Shown: in pieces, positions 8,710 to 17,322 of the stretch | How the letters are laid out: every line of letters begins with the position of its first letter | Numbering within the stretch: position 1 is the first letter of the stretch | Assembly: GCA_900539945.1 (NCBI GenBank) | Contig: UQDV01000003.1 | Location: forward strand, 62,001 to 126,000 | Source of the DNA: an uncultured Faecalibacterium sp. | Lineage (GTDB): Bacteria > Bacillota > Clostridia > Oscillospirales > Ruminococcaceae | Reading direction: 5' to 3' | DNA length: 64,000 nucleotides | Position numbers and translations under genes: made by a program | The notes under the pieces: model-generated | The model's database searches: none | Told to the model about the DNA's origin: nothing | Seen by the model: the letters and a program-made list of their open reading frames with translations, nothing else

Positions 8710-10296
8710 TCACACACCGGAGGCACCGTAGTTTGCCAACACGCGGGCGGAAGGGTCGTTGACGTTGCAGCCCGGCCATGCCTTGTTGGGCATCCAGAAA
8801 TCCACGATGGTACGGCTCTGGTCGTGGTAATACTTCTCGAAGATCTCCCGGTAGAACAGGCTCTCCTTGGTAAAGGGCATGCAGTGGGCCGAGTAGTTGG
8901 CCCGGCGCAGCTGGAACTCTTCGTCGGTGTACAGGCTGTTGGTGTACTCCTTGATGTCGTCCACCATGCTGTGGCCCACGGCATCCGAGAAAGCAGCCTT
9001 CTCACGCCACAGGATCTCCGGCGGCAGCCAGTCGCCCTCAAAGGCCTTGCGCAGCAGGTACTTGCCCTTGTTGTAACGGTTCAGCTTCATTTCCGGGTCG
9101 ATGGCCATGACGTAGCGCACAAAGTCCAGATCGCCGAAGGGCACACGGGCTTCGATGCTGTTGGCCGAGATGCAGCGGTCGGCGCGGAGCACGTCGTACA
9201 TGTACAGCTCCCGGATGCGCTTCTGGCTCTCCTGCTGGAAGGCGTCGGCGGTGGGAGCGTAGTCGGTGTATTTGTAGCCGAACAGCTCGTCCGAGATCTC
9301 GCCGGTCAGCAGCACCCGCACGTCGGTCTGCTCGTGGATGGCCTTGCACAGCAGGTACATGCCCATGCTGGCGCGGATGGTGGTGATGTCCCAGGTGCCC
9401 AGCAGGCGGATGACCTCTTCCAGGTTCTGCAGCACGATGTCGCGGTTGATGATGATCTCGTGGTGCTCGCTGCCCAGATAATCGGCGGTCTGACGGGCAT
9501 ATTTCAGGTCGATGGCATCGGTATCCATGCCGATGGCAAAGGTGCGGATGGACTTGCCCAGCTTCTTGGCGGCGATGGCGCACACCAGCGAGGAGTCCAG
9601 GCCGCCGGAGAGCAGGAAGCCCACCGGGGCATCGGCGTCCAGACGCTTCTCCACACCGGCGATCAGCTTTTCGCGGATGTTGGTCAGCACGGTGTCCATG
9701 TCATCTTGCATGGGAGCGGGCACGTCGGCAATGTCCTCATAGCGCACGAAGCGGCCGTCGCAGTAGTAGCTGCCAATGGGAAAAGGCCGGATGTCATCGC
9801 ACCAGCCGATCAGGTTCTGCATCTCGGATGCAAAAGCGATCTGGTGGCTGGACTTGGAGTAGCCGTAGAACAGCGGCCGGATGCCGATGGGGTCGCGGGC
9901 GGCAATGAGCCGGTCCTTGCGGGAATCGTACAGGATCAGTGCGAACTCGGAGTCCATGTGGCGGAACATGTCCAGACCGTACTCGTAGTACAGCGGCAGC
10001 AGGATCTCGCAGTCGCAGTCGGACTGGAACTTGTAGCCCCGGCGCTTGAGGATCTCCTTCTCAAACCGGAAGCCGTACAATTCGCCGTTGCACACCACGC
10101 AGTCGGCACCGCGGTAGAACGGCTGCATGCCCTCCGGCGTCAGACCCATGATGGCCAGACGGCCAAAGCCCATCAGGCCAAAGGGGCCTTCCACCACCCG
10201 CTGGTCGTCCGGGCCGCGCATCACGGTGCGCAGCAGATATTCTTTGAACTTGGCGGCACTCAGATCGTGCCCGGTGTAGCCCATCACACAACACAT
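8710..10296 (-). CDS. asnB: Asparagine synthase (glutamine-hydrolysing)
   Basis: AsnB makes asparagine from aspartate, using ammonia released from glutamine. The 528-residue protein begins Met-Cys, so the mature N terminus is the catalytic Cys of the class II amidotransferase domain (residues 1 to about 200, with RGPDDQR and CNGELY). The synthetase domain carries the PP-loop SGGLDSS near residue 230. The start at 10296 has GAGGGG upstream; the longer frame does not. The gene is controlled by an Asn-specific T-box directly upstream, which supports the substrate assignment. Confidence 0.96.
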   Translation of the reverse strand: MCCVMGYTGHDLSAAKFKEYLLRTVMRGPDDQRVVEGPFGLMGFGRLAIMGLTPEGMQPFYRGADCVVCNGELYGFRFEKEILKRRGYKFQSDCDCEILLPLYYEYGLDMFRHMDSEFALILYDSRKDRLIAARDPIGIRPLFYGYSKSSHQIAFASEMQNLIGWCDDIRPFPIGSYYCDGRFVRYEDIADVPAPMQDDMDTVLTNIREKLIAGVEKRLDADAPVGFLLSGGLDSSLVCAIAAKKLGKSIRTFAIGMDTDAIDLKYARQTADYLGSEHHEIIINRDIVLQNLEEVIRLLGTWDITTIRASMGMYLLCKAIHEQTDVRVLLTGEISDELFGYKYTDYAPTADAFQQESQKRIRELYMYDVLRADRCISANSIEARVPFGDLDFVRYVMAIDPEMKLNRYNKGKYLLRKAFEGDWLPPEILWREKAAFSDAVGHSMVDDIKEYTNSLYTDEEFQLRRANYSAHCMPFTKESLFYREIFEKYYHDQSRTIVDFWMPNKAWPGCNVNDPSARVLANYGASGV

Positions 10297-10319
10297 AGTT
10301 CTTACCCCTCTTTTTTCCT

Positions 10320-10624
10320 TGGTGAATAAAAAAATACGGCAGCGCATTCATCCCGTTTTGCTAGGACGAATATGCTGCCGTATCCGTGGTGCCACCTAAA
10401 TTACCGGCACACAGAGTATGCCAGTCACTTTTGTGCGCTCTCCCCGTTGAAAGCACTGCCGCGATAACGAGCGGCGCACGTCTGCCCCTACTGCCGCGCC
10501 CGGTGGGTTCAGGGGGAAGCTCACGGGTGTTCATTCGGGCTTCGTTCTCTGCGCAGCTTCCACCGGCCTGCGCTCTCTGCAAAAGAACCTTGAAACCTTA
10601 CTTTTCCCGTTCAACGCTTTTTCT
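10320..10624 (-). promoter_or_regulatory. T-box riboswitch, asparagine-specific, controlling asnB
   Basis: The conserved T-box GGTGGCACCACGG lies on the minus strand at 10396-10384. The stem I signature GGTGGAAGC is at about 10560. A candidate specifier codon AAC (Asn) at 10531-10529 is followed by a purine and, 9 bases on, by GAG. The same spacing is seen in the other two T-boxes of this window. A terminator hairpin follows the T-box. Uncharged tRNA-Asn would favour the antiterminator and turn asnB on. Confidence 0.93.
10328..10382 (-). terminator. T-box terminator hairpin of asnB
   Basis: On the minus strand arms TACGGCAGC and GCTGCCGTA (plus inner pairs ATTCGTCC/GGATGAAT) are followed by seven T. 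Confidence 0.9.
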
Positions 10625-10630
10625 GCCTGC

Positions 10631-10659
10631 ATTGTATCACGGCTTTTTGCCCGTGTCAA
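10631..10659 (-). promoter_or_regulatory. Promoter of the asnB T-box transcript, inside the end of the Fur-family gene
   Basis: On the minus strand TTGACA (10659-10654), a 17-base spacer and TACAAT (10636-10631). The -35 box and most of the spacer lie in the last codons of the upstream Fur-family gene. Confidence 0.8.
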
Positions 10660-11113
10660 CACAGCAGGAACATTTTTGTGCGGTTTGCTCCGGCTGCGGG
10701 GCATTTTGTGCGCAGTGGCGGCACAATCCGTACAAAACGCTGCCCTCGCACTGCAGGGTAAAGCCGTGTTCGGCCATCAGATGGGCCCGCACTTCGTCCA
10801 TGAAGTGGCAGTCCAGATGGTAGATGCGGCCGCACTGCACGCACTTCAGGTGCAGGTGTTCCCGGCAGTGGCGGCCTTCGTCCACATACTGGAACACGGC
10901 CTTCTCGCCCTTGTCGGCCACATATTTCATGATGCGCTGCTCCCCGGCCAGCTTGTCGAGGTAGCGGTACACGGTGGTGGGGTTGGGGCTGGCACCCTGC
11001 TCCTCCAGATGCTCCAGAATGTTGGAGGCACTGACTGCGTGCTGCCGGTTGTTGATGAGATAATCCAAAATCAGCTGGCGGGTCTTGGTATTGTAGCCGT
11101 CGCTCCGTGCCAT
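10637..11113 (-). CDS. Fur family metalloregulator (Fur/Zur/PerR type)
   Basis: The 158-residue protein has the Fur winged helix (TRQLILDYLINNRQ, then NPTTVYRYLDKL) and a dimerisation domain. Structural zinc motifs CVQC (near residue 105) and CRHC (near residue 143) are present, with His-rich segments HCREHLHLKC and HLDCHF that supply regulatory metal ligands. Whether it senses iron, zinc or peroxide cannot be decided from this. The start MARSDGYN at 11113 is chosen because the longer ORF upstream does not align with the family. AAGGAAG lies 11 bases before it. Confidence 0.9.
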   Translation of the reverse strand: MARSDGYNTKTRQLILDYLINNRQHAVSASNILEHLEEQGASPNPTTVYRYLDKLAGEQRIMKYVADKGEKAVFQYVDEGRHCREHLHLKCVQCGRIYHLDCHFMDEVRAHLMAEHGFTLQCEGSVLYGLCRHCAQNAPQPEQTAQKCSCCVDTGKKP

Positions 11114-11156
11114 GGAAAAAGAACGCTTCCTTTCTGAATGAGAACTGTTTTGACCT

Positions 11157-11185
11157 ATTGTAGCATATTTTTGTGTGGGATGCAA
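11157..11185 (-). promoter_or_regulatory. Promoter of the Fur-family gene
   Basis: On the minus strand TTGCAT (11185-11180), 17 bases, TACAAT (11162-11157). Confidence 0.6.
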
Positions 11186-11213
11186 AAAGGAAGGCCCAGC
11201 CAGCCCGAATTTG

Positions 11214-11239
11214 GTGACAAGCACAAAATTTCTTGTCAC
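11214..11239. promoter_or_regulatory. Inverted repeat in the divergent intergenic region (candidate operator)
   Basis: GTGACAAG and CTTGTCAC form perfect 8-base half sites separated by 10 A/T-rich bases. It lies about 30 bases upstream of the Fur-family promoter and 67 bases upstream of the candidate GntR-type gene promoter, where an operator would be expected. Its binder is unknown; the two flanking regulators are the obvious candidates. The rest of the 344-base gap holds promoters and a weaker TTTGGT/ACCAAA pair. Confidence 0.45.
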
Positions 11240-11305
11240 AATTGGCGAAAATGACGCAAAATCTTTGGTCAAAACGGAAAACACACCAAAGTTTTCTCAA
11301 AACTC

Positions 11306-11334
11306 TTGTAAAAAATACACTTGTGTGAAATAAT
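11306..11334 (+). promoter_or_regulatory. Candidate promoter of the GntR-type gene
   Basis: TTGTAA (11306-11311), 17 bases, AATAAT (11329-11334). Confidence 0.4.
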
Positions 11335-11457
11335 ATATTAGTGAGAAATGTTGGATGGCAGACGGGATACAAGACGATGCCCGAGGAAGAAGCCGGGCGG
11401 CAGGCCGCGAACAGGCTGCCGCATTTGTATGGAGAATTTTAGGAGTAACGACCGCCT

Positions 11458-12117
11458 ATGAAAGAAATGGAAACCCAGTCCAAGCCGAGCCTGAAGCTGC
11501 AGGCTTATCAATACCTGAAAACCAAGATCCTGAACTGTGAGTACCGGCCCAACGAGTTTCTGAATGAGCAGAAACTCTGCGCGGAAATGGGCAACATCAG
11601 CCGCACCCCAATGCGGGATGCACTGGGCCGTCTGGAGCAGGAGGGCCTGATCACCATCCTGCCCAAAAAGGGCCTGATGGTTTCCGGCATCACCGAAGAA
11701 GATGTGCACAGCATGTTTGAGATGCGTCTGCTGGTGGAGCCTTATGCCTTGCGTACTTATGGCGACCGCATCCCGCGGGAAGCGCTGGAAAACTATACCG
11801 AGCTCATGCATCACCCGGAGCGCATCTCCGACTTCTGTGAGTCGGACGACGGGTTCCATGAGCTGCTCATGAGCACCCTGCCCAACAAGTATCTGCGCAG
11901 CGCCTACGACCGCATTACCGGCCTGAACACCCGCTTCCGCATCATGACCGGCAAGGTGAGCATGATCAATCAGGAGCAGACCTGTGAGGAGCATCTGGAA
12001 ATTCTGGACGCTGCTCTGGCCGGCGACTGGGACCGCGCGGCAGACTCCCTGCAGCACCATCTGGAGCTGGCCCGCGACAAGGCAGAGGGCGTCATCAAGG
12101 TCATCCGCCTGTGGTAA
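11458..12117 (+). CDS. GntR family regulator, FCD (FadR-like) subfamily
   Basis: The 219-residue protein has a GntR winged helix (residues about 12-75, with NEQKLCAEMGNISRTPMRDAL and a typical LEQEGLI wing entry) and a helical FCD ligand domain. The FCD domain has the expected His residues in DDGFHELL and CEEHLEIL, which in this family often bind a metal and an organic acid. An AGGAG site is 12 bases before the ATG, rather far; the in-frame ATG 9 bases later has no better site. It is monocistronic and ends in a strong terminator, so the regulated genes are not obvious from context. Confidence 0.9.
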   Translation: MKEMETQSKPSLKLQAYQYLKTKILNCEYRPNEFLNEQKLCAEMGNISRTPMRDALGRLEQEGLITILPKKGLMVSGITEEDVHSMFEMRLLVEPYALRTYGDRIPREALENYTELMHHPERISDFCESDDGFHELLMSTLPNKYLRSAYDRITGLNTRFRIMTGKVSMINQEQTCEEHLEILDAALAGDWDRAADSLQHHLELARDKAEGVIKVIRLW

Positions 12118-12129
12118 ACATTTGAATGC

Positions 12130-12168
12130 AAAAAGATCCCGCGTCATCCGGCGCGGGATCTTTTTTTT
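12130..12168. terminator. Bidirectional terminator
   Basis: GATCCCGCG and CGCGGGATC form a 9-bp stem, with an A tract before and eight T after. It separates the convergent GntR-type gene and aldo/keto reductase gene. Confidence 0.9.
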
Positions 12169-12171
12169 GTG

Positions 12172-13308
12172 TTACAGTGCGTCCAGTTCCTCCTGCAGGC
12201 GGGCCAGCGATGCACGGATGGGCAGCTTCTGGGGGCACACGGTCTCGCATTTGCCGCAGCGCACACAGTGCAGGGCCTTCTCACTGTCCGGGAAGCACTC
12301 GGTCCACTGTTTTTTGACTGCTTCCGGCTGCTGGAACATGCCCAGACGGTTCCAGATGCTGAAATTATCCGGGATGTCCACCCCCATGGGGCAGGGCATG
12401 CAGTAGCGGCATCCGGTGCAGCCGATCTTGATGCGGCTGTGCAGCACGGCAGCCGCCTGCTCCACGGCTGCATCCTCAGCAGGGGAGAGAGGGACAAAGT
12501 GGTCAAAGGTGGTCAGATTGTCTGCCAGCTGCTCCTCGGCACTCATGCCGGAGAGCACCACATGCACGTTGGGGTGTCCGGCCACCCAGCGCAGCGCCCA
12601 GGAAGCATCGCTGGCGTCCGGGTGCAGGGCACGCAGCGGCGCGGCGGCGTCTGCGGGCAGAGCGGCCAGCGTGCCGCCCTTGATGGGCTCCATGATGATC
12701 AACGGCACGCCGCATTCCTCGGTGAGCTGGTAGCCCCGGTCACCACTGATCTCTTCGGCGCGGTCGTCCCGGTCCAGATAGTTGTACTGCAGCTGGCAGA
12801 AATCCCAGGGCTGATCCCGCAGGATGGTCTCAAAACCGGCGGCGTTGTCGTGGCAGGAAAAGCCGAAATTTCGGATGCGTCCGGCGGCCTTTTGCTGCCA
12901 TAGCCAGTCCACGATGCCCAGTTCCTTGGCCTGCTCGTACCGGGATTTGTGCAGCGAGTGCAGCAGGTAAAAGTCGATGTACTCCACCCCCAGCCGCTGG
13001 AGCTGCTCTTCAAAGATGCGCTGGGCATCGGCAAGGCTCTTGCAGGTCCACAGCGGCATCTTGGTGGCCAGGTAGAAGCTGCTGCGCTCCCATTTGGCAA
13101 TGACCCGGCCCACGAAAGGCTCGCTCTGGCCGTTGTGGTAGGGGTAGGCCGTGTCGAAGTAGTTCACACCGGCGGCCTTTGCAGTGTTGAGCAGGGCTTC
13201 GGCCCGGGGCTCGTCGATGCTGCCGTCTGCCCGGGTGGGAAAGCGCATGCACCCGTAGCCCAGCAGGGAAGTGCGGAGCGGTTTGTTGTTCCAGTTGCGG
13301 TATTCCAT
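12172..13308 (-). CDS. Aldo/keto reductase with C-terminal 4Fe-4S ferredoxin domain
   Basis: The 378-residue protein has an aldo/keto reductase barrel (GYGCMRFP at the N terminus, the catalytic region DTAYPYHNG near residue 55). About 100 C-terminal residues carry two cysteine clusters, CTGCRYCMPCP and CVRCGKCETVC. This is the COG1453 type found widely in anaerobes, in which ferredoxin-like clusters are joined to an NAD(P)H oxidoreductase. The natural substrate is unknown. The ribosome site before the ATG at 13308 is weak (AAGAGAG). Confidence 0.92.
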   Translation of the reverse strand: MEYRNWNNKPLRTSLLGYGCMRFPTRADGSIDEPRAEALLNTAKAAGVNYFDTAYPYHNGQSEPFVGRVIAKWERSSFYLATKMPLWTCKSLADAQRIFEEQLQRLGVEYIDFYLLHSLHKSRYEQAKELGIVDWLWQQKAAGRIRNFGFSCHDNAAGFETILRDQPWDFCQLQYNYLDRDDRAEEISGDRGYQLTEECGVPLIIMEPIKGGTLAALPADAAAPLRALHPDASDASWALRWVAGHPNVHVVLSGMSAEEQLADNLTTFDHFVPLSPAEDAAVEQAAAVLHSRIKIGCTGCRYCMPCPMGVDIPDNFSIWNRLGMFQQPEAVKKQWTECFPDSEKALHCVRCGKCETVCPQKLPIRASLARLQEELDAL

Positions 13309-13384
13309 AACTCTCTTGTGCGGCAGAGGTGTTGCAGCCCTGCCGTTCCTCCTAGTGCAACCAGTATAGCACAGTTCCGGGGCA

Positions 13385-13422
13385 TAAAAAAGAGGTCTGC
13401 ACCTCGCGGTACAGACCTCTTG
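13385..13422 (-). terminator. Terminator of the rplJ-rplL operon
   Basis: On the minus strand AAGAGGTCTG and CAGACCTCTT form a 10-bp stem followed by TTTT. Confidence 0.9.
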
Positions 13423-13457
13423 ATGTTCAAGAAAGAACGGTAAGAGAAGGGGTTAAA

Positions 13458-13832
13458 TTACTTAACCTCAACCTTAGCGCCAGCCTCTTCCAGCTTCTTC
13501 TTGATGTCGTCAGCCTCAGCCTTGGAGACCTTCTCCTTGACAGCCTTGGGAGCGCCATCGACGATAGCCTTAGCTTCCTTCAGGCCCAGACCGGTGATCT
13601 CCTTCACCAGCTTGATGACCTGCATCTTGGTAGCGCCAGCCTCAGCCAGGATGACGTCAAACTCGGTCTTCTCTTCCTCAGCGGCAGCAGCAGCACCAGC
13701 AGCAGCGGGAGCAGCAGCAGCAACAGCGGACACGCCGAACTCTTCGCAGTAAGCGTCGATCAGCTCTTTCAGCTCCAGAACGGACAGCTCCTTGACGGAG
13801 TCGATGATGGCAGTAATCTTCTCAGAAGCCAT
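13458..13832 (-). CDS. rplL: 50S ribosomal protein L7/L12
   Basis: L7/L12 is the stalk protein that recruits translation factors. The 124-residue product has the N-terminal dimerisation domain, an Ala-rich hinge (residues about 38-52) and the C-terminal factor-binding domain with [16 protein letters not shown]. Length is normal. It is the last gene of rplJL, 73 bases after rplJ, and is followed by a strong terminator. Confidence 0.98.
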   Translation of the reverse strand: MASEKITAIIDSVKELSVLELKELIDAYCEEFGVSAVAAAAPAAAGAAAAAEEEKTEFDVILAEAGATKMQVIKLVKEITGLGLKEAKAIVDGAPKAVKEKVSKAEADDIKKKLEEAGAKVEVK

Positions 13833-13905
13833 GGTAATAACCCTCCAATATAAATGGTTTTGTTTGTGGATGTCTTGTTTTGTTTAAGCAGCAGTCACGC
13901 AGCGA

Positions 13906-14421
13906 TTAAGCAGCGGGCTCTTCCTGCTTGTCGGCATAAGCCTGCATTGCAACGGCCAGACCAGACAGGGTGCTGGTGAGGGCGCCTGCAAACATGGACA
14001 GCATGCCTTCGCGGTTGGGCAGCTTTGCGATGGCGTTGGTCTCGGCAGCGTCCATGACCTTGCCTTCCATGAAGCCAGCCTTCACGACGAACTTCTTGGA
14101 CTTATCGCCATCCTGGTACTTGCACAGGATGCGGGCAGCGGACATGGGGTCCTCTTCGTGAGCAAAAGCGATAGCGGTATCGCCCTTGAACTGCTCAGCC
14201 AGGCCCTCCAGGGAGGTACCCTTGACAGCCAGACGCAGCATGGTGTTCTTCACGACCATGTAATCGACGCCTGCCTCACGCAGCTCCTTACGGAGCTTGG
14301 TGTCGTTCTCGACGTTAATGCCGCCATAAGCGACGACGCAGCCGGAAACCGCACTCTCAAACTTTGCCTTCAGATCAGCGACATAAGCCTGCTTCTCAGA
14401 AAGAATCTTTGCACTGGGCAT
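13906..14421 (-). CDS. rplJ: 50S ribosomal protein L10
   Basis: L10 anchors L7/L12 dimers to the ribosome. The 171-residue protein begins MPSAKILSEKQAYVADLK and has the typical YMVVKNTMLRLA segment near residue 60, with a helical C terminus that binds L7/L12. It is preceded by the autoregulatory L10 leader. Confidence 0.98.
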   Translation of the reverse strand: MPSAKILSEKQAYVADLKAKFESAVSGCVVAYGGINVENDTKLRKELREAGVDYMVVKNTMLRLAVKGTSLEGLAEQFKGDTAIAFAHEEDPMSAARILCKYQDGDKSKKFVVKAGFMEGKVMDAAETNAIAKLPNREGMLSMFAGALTSTLSGLAVAMQAYADKQEEPAA

Positions 14422-14429
14422 TCGGTTTC

Positions 14430-14595
14430 ACCTCGTTTCAAAAACTTGTATCGAAAAACCGGAATCTGCACGAAAAAAGCCTCTTTCCCGCACTTGGCCG
14501 AGAAAGAGGCATAAAGCAACTTTACGCACGTTTCTCGGCAGGCGGCATAGCCTTACGCTGGATTCCAGCACCTGCTGTCTCAAAAACAGCATGAT
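14430..14595 (-). promoter_or_regulatory. Ribosomal protein L10 leader (autoregulatory mRNA structure)
   Basis: The minus-strand RNA between the promoter and rplJ has the layout of the Firmicute L10 leader: GACAGCAGGTGCTGG near the 5' end, then GCCTGCCGAG, then a terminator hairpin with a T run before the rplJ ribosome site. In this family L10 (with L7/L12) binds the leader and favours termination or blocks translation. No gene is present in the remainder of this gap. Confidence 0.85.
14473..14510 (-). terminator. Attenuator hairpin of the L10 leader
   Basis: On the minus strand GCCTCTTTC and GAAAGAGGC form a 9-bp stem followed by six T. Confidence 0.88.
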
Positions 14596-14596
14596 T

Positions 14597-14625
14597 ATAA
14601 TACCGCAAACGTGCGGCGTTGTCAA
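14597..14625 (-). promoter_or_regulatory. Promoter of rplJL
   Basis: On the minus strand TTGACA (14625-14620), 17 bases, TATTAT (14602-14597). Confidence 0.85.
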
Positions 14626-14701
14626 GTGCTTTTTTGAAATTTTCTGGCAAAATTTTTCTACCGACCCTTGCGGAGCGGCAGAAAAACATCAGAACTTCAA
14701 A

Positions 14702-15394
14702 TCAGACACCGTACTTCAGGGTGTTCAGACGGATGCCAGGGCCCATGGTGGTGGCGATGGTAGCGCTCTTGAAGTAGGTACCCTTTGCTGCAGCGGGCTT
14801 TGCCTTGGCAATAGCCTCCATCACAGTGTCCAGGTTGGTGTACAGCTTCTCTGCACCGAAAGAAGCCTTGCCCACGGGCACATGGATGATATTCTGCTTG
14901 TCCAGGCGGTACTCGATCTTACCAGCCTTGGCTTCGGAAACAGCCTTGCCCAGGTCGGGAGCAACGGTGCCGGCCTTGGGGTTGGGCATCAGGCCACGGG
15001 GGCCCAGGACCTTACCGAGACGGCCAACGCGGCCCATCATGTCGGGGGTGGTCACGACGACGTCAAAGTCCATGAAGCCGCCGGCGATCTTAGCGATCAG
15101 CTCGTCATCACCCACGATGTCTGCACCAGCAGCCTCAGCAGCGGCAGCTGCGGGGCCCTTGGCGATGGCGCACACGCGCACGGTCTTGCCGGTGCCGTTG
15201 GGCAGAACGACAGCGCCGCGGACCTGCTGGTCAGCGTGACGGCCGTCAACGCCCAGACGGACGTGCAGCTCGATGGTCTCGTCGAACTTGGCAGAAGCGG
15301 TCTTGCAAGCCAGCTCCAGGGCCTCGTTCACATCATATGCCTTAGTAGAATCGATCAGCTTTGCAGCGTCGACATAATGCTTGCCATGTTTCAT
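14702..15394 (-). CDS. rplA: 50S ribosomal protein L1
   Basis: L1 forms the mobile stalk near the ribosomal E site. The 230-residue protein starts [15 protein letters not shown] and contains the signature [13 protein letters not shown] near residue 125. It lies 57 bases after rplK in the same direction. Confidence 0.98.
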   Translation of the reverse strand: MKHGKHYVDAAKLIDSTKAYDVNEALELACKTASAKFDETIELHVRLGVDGRHADQQVRGAVVLPNGTGKTVRVCAIAKGPAAAAAEAAGADIVGDDELIAKIAGGFMDFDVVVTTPDMMGRVGRLGKVLGPRGLMPNPKAGTVAPDLGKAVSEAKAGKIEYRLDKQNIIHVPVGKASFGAEKLYTNLDTVMEAIAKAKPAAAKGTYFKSATIATTMGPGIRLNTLKYGV

Positions 15395-15451
15395 TGTATA
15401 TCCTCCTGTGTGGTCATGCGGGCAGTGTTATGCCCTCCCACTGTTTATGTC

Positions 15452-15877
15452 TCAGCCCTCGACGGTAACGCCCATGCTGCGGCAGGTGCCACGGACCATG
15501 CTGCATGCAGCTTCCAGAGAAGCAGCGTTCAGGTCGGGCATCTTGGTCTTAGCGATCTCTTCCACCTGAGCAGCGGTCAGAGTAGCGACCTTCTCGGTGT
15601 TGGGCTTGCCGGAAGCGGTGTTGATGCCAGCGGCCTTCTTGATCAGAACGGCTGCCGGAGGAGTCTTGGTGATGAAGCTGAAGGAGCGGTCAGCGTACAC
15701 GGTGATGACGACGGGGATCACATAACCCATCTGGTTCTTGGTACGCTCGTTGAACTCCTTGGTGAACGCCATGATGTTGACGCCCTTCTGACCCAGAGCA
15801 GGGCCAACCGGGGGAGCCGGAGTCGCCTTGCCGGCCTCGATCTGCAGCTTAATGTAGCCAGTAACTTTCTGTGCCAT
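15452..15877 (-). CDS. rplK: 50S ribosomal protein L11
   Basis: L11 binds the GTPase-associated centre of 23S rRNA. The true start is [16 protein letters not shown] at 15877, with GGAGGTG upstream; the longer frame to 15958 is not coding. The 141-residue length and [15 protein letters not shown] motif are typical. The 136 bases between nusG and rplK hold two short hairpins (GGCGCGG/CCGCGCC and AAGACCGC/GCGGTTCTT) but no T run. Confidence 0.98.
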   Translation of the reverse strand: MAQKVTGYIKLQIEAGKATPAPPVGPALGQKGVNIMAFTKEFNERTKNQMGYVIPVVITVYADRSFSFITKTPPAAVLIKKAAGINTASGKPNTEKVATLTAAQVEEIAKTKMPDLNAASLEAACSMVRGTCRSMGVTVEG

Positions 15878-16013
15878 AGTAAATGCACCTCCAAAAATCT
15901 GTGGTGAGTTGCGGCGCGGTGTTTCCGCGCCTCCCACGAGCGCATGCACCCTGCACACGCTCTATAAGAACCGCACTGCGGTCTTACCTTGGTAAACGGG
16001 TTGTGCCGGTTGG

Positions 16014-16565
16014 TTACGGCAGCTCGACCTGGCCGAGCTCCACCTCTGCGGGGGTCTCGCGGCCGAACATGTTGACCTTGAGCTTCACTTTGAAGTTCTC
16101 GGTATCAATGGCCTCCACAAGGCCCATAAAGCCTTCCAGAGGACCTGCGGTGATCTGCACAGTATCGCCGACATTGAAGTCAACGGTAAGCGGTGCAGCC
16201 TTCTCCACACCCATCTTCTCCACTTCTTCGGCAGAGAGGGGAACGGGCTTGGAGGCGGGGCCGACAAAACCGGTGCAGCCGCGCGTGTTGCGCACGACAT
16301 ACCAGGTATCGTCGTTCATCACCATTTTGACCAGAACGTAGCCGGGGAACAGCTTGTGCTCCACCATCTTCTGCTTGCCGTTCTTGTCGATCTCAGGAAC
16401 CATCTCGACGGGAACCTTGATGTCGCAGATCAGATCCTGCAGGTGGCGGTTCTCCACCATGGTCTGCAGGTCGTTTGCGACCTTGTTCTCATAACCGGAA
16501 TAGGTATGCACAACATACCAAAGAGCCTCAGTGGACTCATCTACCAGCTTGGTTGATTCTTCCAT
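16014..16565 (-). CDS. nusG: Transcription termination/antitermination protein NusG
   Basis: NusG is a transcription elongation factor that binds RNA polymerase. The 183-residue protein has the NGN domain (ALWYVVHTYSGYENKVA at the start, LFPGYVLVKM near residue 72) and a C-terminal KOW domain (VGDTVQITAGPLEGFMG). GGAGGG precedes the ATG. It lies in the conserved secE-nusG-rplK order. Confidence 0.98.
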   Translation of the reverse strand: MEESTKLVDESTEALWYVVHTYSGYENKVANDLQTMVENRHLQDLICDIKVPVEMVPEIDKNGKQKMVEHKLFPGYVLVKMVMNDDTWYVVRNTRGCTGFVGPASKPVPLSAEEVEKMGVEKAAPLTVDFNVGDTVQITAGPLEGFMGLVEAIDTENFKVKLKVNMFGRETPAEVELGQVELP

Positions 16566-16595
16566 TTTGGTTGACCCTCCGTTTCAAGATGATTC

Positions 16596-16847
16596 TCAGG
16601 CGCCGATGATCAGGCCGAGGATGCCACCAAAGATGGCATCCAGCAGGATCATCACGACCGCTGCGATCGCAACAGTGACGAGCACAACGACAGTGTTGGT
16701 CTTGATGTCCTCCTTGGAGGGCCAGACCACCTTTTTCAGTTCGCTCTTGGTGTCACGGAAGAACTTGGCAACGCGTGCACAGAAGTTCTTCACAGCGGTT
16801 TTAGCTCTGGCCACAAAGCCCGGCTTTTTCTCGGTTTTGTCTGCCAT
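16596..16847 (-). CDS. secE: Preprotein translocase subunit SecE
   Basis: SecE is the clamp subunit of the SecYEG channel. The 83-residue protein has a basic N terminus, the amphipathic segment FFRDTKSELKKVVWPSKED and one transmembrane helix at residues about 52-80, which is the usual single-helix Gram-positive form. Confidence 0.97.
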   Translation of the reverse strand: MADKTEKKPGFVARAKTAVKNFCARVAKFFRDTKSELKKVVWPSKEDIKTNTVVVLVTVAIAAVVMILLDAIFGGILGLIIGA

Positions 16848-16865
16848 AGTGCGTCCGCCTTTCTT

Positions 16866-17015
16866 TTACTTGGTTTCGCGATGAACGGTGTGCTTCTTGC
16901 AGAAACGGCAGTACTTCTTCATCTCGAGACGATCGGGGTTGTTCTTCTTGTTCTTCGTGGTGTTGTAGTTGCGCTGCTTGCACTCGGTGCAGGCCAGGGT
17001 GATTTTAACGGTCAT
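16866..17015 (-). CDS. rpmG: 50S ribosomal protein L33
   Basis: This gene encodes 49 residues, starting [17 protein letters not shown] and ending [10 protein letters not shown]. Two CxxC pairs (CTEC and CRFC) make it the zinc-binding form of L33. It is the first gene of the secE-nusG operon, 18 bases before secE, the usual place for rpmG. Confidence 0.96.
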   Translation of the reverse strand: MTVKITLACTECKQRNYNTTKNKKNNPDRLEMKKYCRFCKKHTVHRETK

Positions 17016-17039
17016 TTGTTGACACCTCCATTATAACGG

Positions 17040-17106
17040 TTGTTTTGAACCTCCCTCGGGTTGCGGGAGCACCTGTAAAACAGGCGCACTTAATAACCCC
17101 GCAAAA
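17040..17106 (-). other. Structured 5' leader of rpmG-secE-nusG
   Basis: On the minus strand two consecutive hairpins, GCGCCTGT/ACAGGTGC and CTCCC/GAGGGAG-type pairing, lie between the promoter and rpmG. There is no T run and no tRNA gene here. Confidence 0.4.
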
Positions 17107-17117
17107 GAGGTGATATC

Positions 17118-17146
17118 ATTGTATCACGCCTTTTTCCATCCGTCAA
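17118..17146 (-). promoter_or_regulatory. Promoter of rpmG-secE-nusG
   Basis: On the minus strand TTGACG (17146-17141), 17 bases, TACAAT (17123-17118). Confidence 0.82.
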
Positions 17147-17223
17147 GCGGAAAATTGCGATTTCCGGAAAATTTTTTGCAGGCTTTCCGGCCGGGCGGCC
17201 GGGACGGCATTTTTGCATTTTGC

Positions 17224-17252
17224 TTGCATCGCGCGCATAGATATTGTATAAT
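17224..17252 (+). promoter_or_regulatory. Promoter of ddl-murI
   Basis: TTGCAT (17224-17229), 17 bases, TATAAT (17247-17252), about 70 bases before ddl and divergent from the rpmG promoter. Confidence 0.75.
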
Positions 17253-17322
17253 AAGGCGAAACGGCGTTTTTACCGGTTTGATTCCGCCCCGCTGCGGGCT
17301 TTATAAATAGGAGAGAGTGATC

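Noticed and set aside
17016-17117. tRNA gene upstream of rpmG
   Set aside because: tRNA-Trp is often here, and GGTTCAAA occurs, but no acceptor stem or cloverleaf can be drawn.
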